The notes below the pieces were generated by a model. That model worked only from the letters and a program-made list of their open reading frames with translations, was not told the origin of the DNA and did no database searches. From Phycisphaerales bacterium (GTDB lineage Bacteria; Planctomycetota; Phycisphaerae; UBA1845; Fen-1342), in the NCBI GenBank assembly GCA_016716475.1, contig JADJWG010000004.1, positions 124,001 through 188,000 of the forward strand: 64,000 nucleotides of DNA. Direction: 5' to 3'. This document shows, piece by piece, positions 61,488 to 64,000 of this stretch (position 1 is the first letter of the stretch; the number at the start of each line of letters is the position of its first letter). Both the position numbers and the translations under genes were made by a program.

Positions 61488-62186
61488 TTATCGCCGCAGA
61501 AAAATCGTGTTCCCCGTGGCGGGTAACCAGGTCTCGTCGCAGACTGCCACGATCGCCGCCGCCACCGCTTCCGGCCGCAGGCAATGTTCCGCCGGCAGGT
61601 CGGGGAACGTCGCCCGCAGCAGCCCGGTTTCCACCGCGCCCGGCGCCACGCTGTAGACCCGGATCCCGTGCGGTTTGCCTTCCGCCGCCAATGCCTGGCT
61701 GAAGAGATTGACCCACGCTTTCGTCGCTCCGTAGACCGCGAAGCCCGGGAAAGGGTCGACCGATGCCACCGAGGAAACGTTGACGATGACGCCGCCACCC
61801 TGCGCCTGCATGCCTGGCCAAGCGGCCTGCGCCGTATGAAACACTCCCCCCAGGTTCAGCGCGAGCGTGCTCTCGAACTCGGCCGGATCGAGTTGGGCAA
61901 CCGGGGCCAGCGGCGCCTTGCCGGCATTGTTCACCAGAACGTCGATGCGCCCGAAGATTTCCTGCGCCTGTGTGATCAGCCGGTGGGCATCCTCCCGTCG
62001 GGCCACATCCGCCACGACCGGCTCGCACGTTCCGCCCGCGGCCCGCACCGCGGCCGCGGCCGTCCGTAGATCCGACTCGGTGCGACCCGAGATCACGACG
62101 CGATCGCCGGCCGCTGCGAACTGCTCCGCTGCGGCCAGGCCGATGCCACGACTGCCCCCGGTGATGACCACGACGCGCTGTGCCAT
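61488..62186 (-). CDS. Short-chain dehydrogenase/reductase
   Basis: A 232-residue classical SDR. The cofactor motif is TGGSRGIG, NNAG is present, and the active site is VSSVAS with YGATK. S-R-R at the nucleotide loop (ISGRTES) suggests NADP(H). The product is unknown; the C-terminus lacks the polyketide/fatty-acid FabG signature. ATG 62186 follows AAGGAG by 8 bases; a GTG nine bases up is less likely. Confidence 0.9.
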   Translation of the reverse strand: MAQRVVVITGGSRGIGLAAAEQFAAAGDRVVISGRTESDLRTAAAAVRAAGGTCEPVVADVARREDAHRLITQAQEIFGRIDVLVNNAGKAPLAPVAQLDPAEFESTLALNLGGVFHTAQAAWPGMQAQGGGVIVNVSSVASVDPFPGFAVYGATKAWVNLFSQALAAEGKPHGIRVYSVAPGAVETGLLRATFPDLPAEHCLRPEAVAAAIVAVCDETWLPATGNTIFLRR

Positions 62187-62254
62187 ACGCTGCACTCCTT
62201 CTGCCGCCCCGTGTCGAATGCCGAATGATAGCCGGATCCTTTGGCCAGCCGGCG

Positions 62255-63061
62255 TCAGAGGGGGGTGCTCCGCAAATCGACGCCCTGCTCGTCGGTCCAG
62301 GTGCGGTGTTCACGGTTCGGATCAATCTGAAGGTAACGCGAAAGCCACGCTGTTCCGAGGTAGAACGGCACGGTGTCGGCCAGGGCGGCGACCATCTTGA
62401 AGACGTAGCCCGAGCCGATGAAGACCAGCAATTGCGGCCAGAGGTCGCGATCGGCATCGATCGGCAGGCCGCGCGCGTAGAAGTGCGTGATCAGAATCAC
62501 CGCCACGGTGTCGACGAACTGGCTCGCGAGCGTAGAGCCGTTGTTGCGGAGCCAGAGGTGCTTACCCTTGGTCAGCCGCTTCCAGAAATGAAAGAGGTAG
62601 ACGTCACACAACTGGGCGGCGAGGTAAGCCAGCATCGACGCGACGACGGCGCCGAAGGCGAGCTGTCGCACGACGAAGAAAGCGTAGCCGTGTGTGTCCG
62701 GCGTGGGGAGACCGTCGGGGCCGAGCGAGGGTGGGTTCAGCACCCCCCCGAGCCACACGATGAACAGCACCCACAGGTTCAGGACCAGGCCGACCATGAC
62801 CACGAAGTTCGCGCGTTTTCGGCCGTAGAACTCGCTGATGAAGTCCGTGCAGAGGAAGGTAACGGGGTAGGGCAGCACGCCGACCGCGAGCAGGAAGGGG
62901 ATCTGCAGGCCGCCGATGGTGAAGGATAGGTCGATGAAGCGCGTGACGCCGAGGATGTTCAGCATCGCCAGCGTCCCGAGGAAGATGCCCGCCAGCAGCA
63001 GGAAGACCCGCTCGCGGCGTTCGTGCAGCTTTGCATCGACATAGTCGTATGGCAAACTCAT
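62255..63061 (-). CDS. yhhQ: Queuosine precursor transporter (YhhQ/DUF165)
   Basis: A 268-residue membrane protein with about six helices. TFLCTDFISEFYGRKRANFVVMVG is the DUF165 signature; LASQFVDTVAVILITHF and FIGSGYVFKMVAALADTPF-type segments complete the ECF-like fold. YhhQ imports preQ0/preQ1. It is divergent from the QueD-like gene, with ~70 bp between starts, supporting a queuosine role. Confidence 0.88.
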   Translation of the reverse strand: MSLPYDYVDAKLHERRERVFLLLAGIFLGTLAMLNILGVTRFIDLSFTIGGLQIPFLLAVGVLPYPVTFLCTDFISEFYGRKRANFVVMVGLVLNLWVLFIVWLGGVLNPPSLGPDGLPTPDTHGYAFFVVRQLAFGAVVASMLAYLAAQLCDVYLFHFWKRLTKGKHLWLRNNGSTLASQFVDTVAVILITHFYARGLPIDADRDLWPQLLVFIGSGYVFKMVAALADTVPFYLGTAWLSRYLQIDPNREHRTWTDEQGVDLRSTPL

Positions 63062-63130
63062 CCGCGTTCACCTTTCCTGCCGTGTGCCGGCCGGCCATGC
63101 TGCGGCCTGCCGCGTCTACAATCCGGCATC

Positions 63131-63934
63131 ATGATTCGTCTGACCCGGGAAATCCGCTTCGCCGTGGACCGCGACTGGGCGGGGCATGTCGAATTCTCGC
63201 GCCCCGTCACCAACTCGTGGGGCGGCTGGCCGAGCGCCGTAGGGCTCGTGCCCTATCTCAAACTCCGCGCCACGGTGTCCGGCGAGCCGGACCCGGTGAC
63301 GGGTTACCTCTGCAATATCGCGATCCTCGATGCCCTGCTTCGTCGCCACGCGATCCCGACTGCGGCCGAAGCGCTTCAGCAGCACGGCTGGCGCCTCACG
63401 GCGGAGCGGCTGCTGCAACGCGTCTGGCCACCGGTCGTGGCGAGTCTGCCACCGCGCACGCGGCTGGAGCAGCTCACTCTGCTGGCAACACCCACGCTGT
63501 GCTACGTGATCCTTCGGGAGATGCCCACCATGGTCCTGCTCACGCAGCAATTCGAGTTTTCCGCCGCGCACCGCCTGCACTGTGTGCAACTCTCCGTTGA
63601 GGAAAACCGGGCCACCTTCGGTAAATGCAACAACCCGAATGGACACGGGCATAACTATATGCTCGAAGTTACCGTGGCGGCGGAACCGGACACCCGCGGG
63701 GTCGTGCTACCCCTGCCGCAGTTCGAGCAGCTTGTGAAAACCCGGGTCGTGGACCGGCTCGATCACAAGCACCTGAACGCTGATACGGAGGAGTTCCGCG
63801 ACGTGAACCCCAGTGTGGAGAACATCGCCCGGGTGATCTGGGGGCTGCTGGCGGGGCAGGTTGGTCCGGCGCGGCTGCACAATGTGCGGGTGTATGAAAC
63901 GCCTAAGACCTGGGCGGATTATGCCGGCGACTGA
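63131..63934 (+). CDS. queD: Two-domain 6-carboxytetrahydropterin synthase (QueD-like)
   Basis: A 267-residue protein made of two T-fold halves. The C-terminal half (~137-267) is a canonical PTPS/QueD domain: FEFSAAHRL holds a zinc His, KCNNPNGHGHNY the catalytic Cys and the other two zinc His, and LDHKHLN and YET the remaining active-site residues. The N-terminal half (~1-130) has the same strand layout (LTREIRFAV, YLKLRATVSGEPDPVTGYLCNI) but lacks the zinc His set. It probably makes 6-carboxytetrahydropterin for queuosine. The ATG lacks a strong ribosome site. Confidence 0.85.
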   Translation: MIRLTREIRFAVDRDWAGHVEFSRPVTNSWGGWPSAVGLVPYLKLRATVSGEPDPVTGYLCNIAILDALLRRHAIPTAAEALQQHGWRLTAERLLQRVWPPVVASLPPRTRLEQLTLLATPTLCYVILREMPTMVLLTQQFEFSAAHRLHCVQLSVEENRATFGKCNNPNGHGHNYMLEVTVAAEPDTRGVVLPLPQFEQLVKTRVVDRLDHKHLNADTEEFRDVNPSVENIARVIWGLLAGQVGPARLHNVRVYETPKTWADYAGD

Positions 63935-64000
63935 GCCCATTCCCCATTCCCCGGGACGACCCGCGCGGGTGGGCGCGCCCCCGGCATGCTGTCGCACGAT
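63935..64000. other. Right edge, no gene visible
   Basis: Only 66 bp remain after queD. No open frame of interest can be judged here. Confidence 0.4.

Noticed and set aside
1..64000. CRISPR arrays, insertion sequences, tRNA or rRNA genes
   Set aside because: No regularly spaced direct repeats, transposase motifs, or tRNA T-loop/anticodon patterns were found in the intergenic spaces.

Overview
The window is high-GC, densely coded bacterial chromosome. Several marks point to Planctomycetota, most likely the Phycisphaerae. They are large secreted metallopeptidases ending in dockerin-like D-x-D-x-D calcium-loop modules with a GDMNCD-type signature, membrane proteins resembling DUF6754, InaA/KdkA-like kinases, zinc-ribbon membrane proteins, and a mix of ATG, GTG and TTG starts with clear AGGAG ribosome sites. 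The assignment is an inference from gene content; no rRNA or tRNA was seen.

Layout. 0.3-4.5 kb: class II aldolase, a ribbon-helix-helix regulator behind two palindromic operators, a TauE/SafE permease, ClpS and RibBA. 4.7-9.7 kb: a secreted zinc metallopeptidase and a GH63/MGH1-like glycosidase. 9.8-17 kb: pyrR-pyrB, an M24 peptidase, a lipocalin, a HIT hydrolase, an esterase lipoprotein and an 8-oxoguanine-deaminase-like amidohydrolase. 17.1-20.3 kb: a leftward operon of four membrane proteins of unknown function, led by a DUF6754-like gene. 20.5-30.1 kb: a lone phage-type terminase, a Gdx/SugE exporter, QueF, a parvulin-type isomerase broken by a homopolymer frameshift, peptidases, a PTPMT1-like phosphatase, an atypical phosphoglycerate mutase and a flavodoxin-like protein. 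30.3-38.7 kb: a GT-C-like membrane protein, GlpX, a tandem-kinase protein, a hypothetical membrane protein and NADP-glutamate dehydrogenase.

The most remarkable region is 38.9-47.8 kb, on the + strand. A small membrane protein, a Ser/Thr kinase with zinc ribbons and a membrane zinc-ribbon protein are followed by three helical proteins. One (43426-44034) reads like a eukaryotic CHMP2/Vps2 ESCRT-III subunit with a MIM1-like C-terminus. One (41043-42500) has a winged helix before an Snf7-like helical region, as in CHMP7. After an interposed MNT-HEPN pair comes a Vps4-like AAA ATPase with an N-terminal MIT-like domain, then an SPFH-like/beta-propeller protein. I read this as a bacterial ESCRT-III/Vps4 membrane-remodelling system.

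47.8-64 kb: deoC, a DUF4190-like protein, a beta-CASP nuclease, a selenocysteine-containing SelD that was only found by reading through an in-frame UGA, ComEC, PurE, a GT2 glycosyltransferase, a propeller protein, a second giant metallopeptidase, a short-chain dehydrogenase, and a queuosine pair (YhhQ-type transporter and two-domain QueD-like protein). With QueF at 22.7 kb these suggest a working queuosine pathway; SelD implies selenium use.
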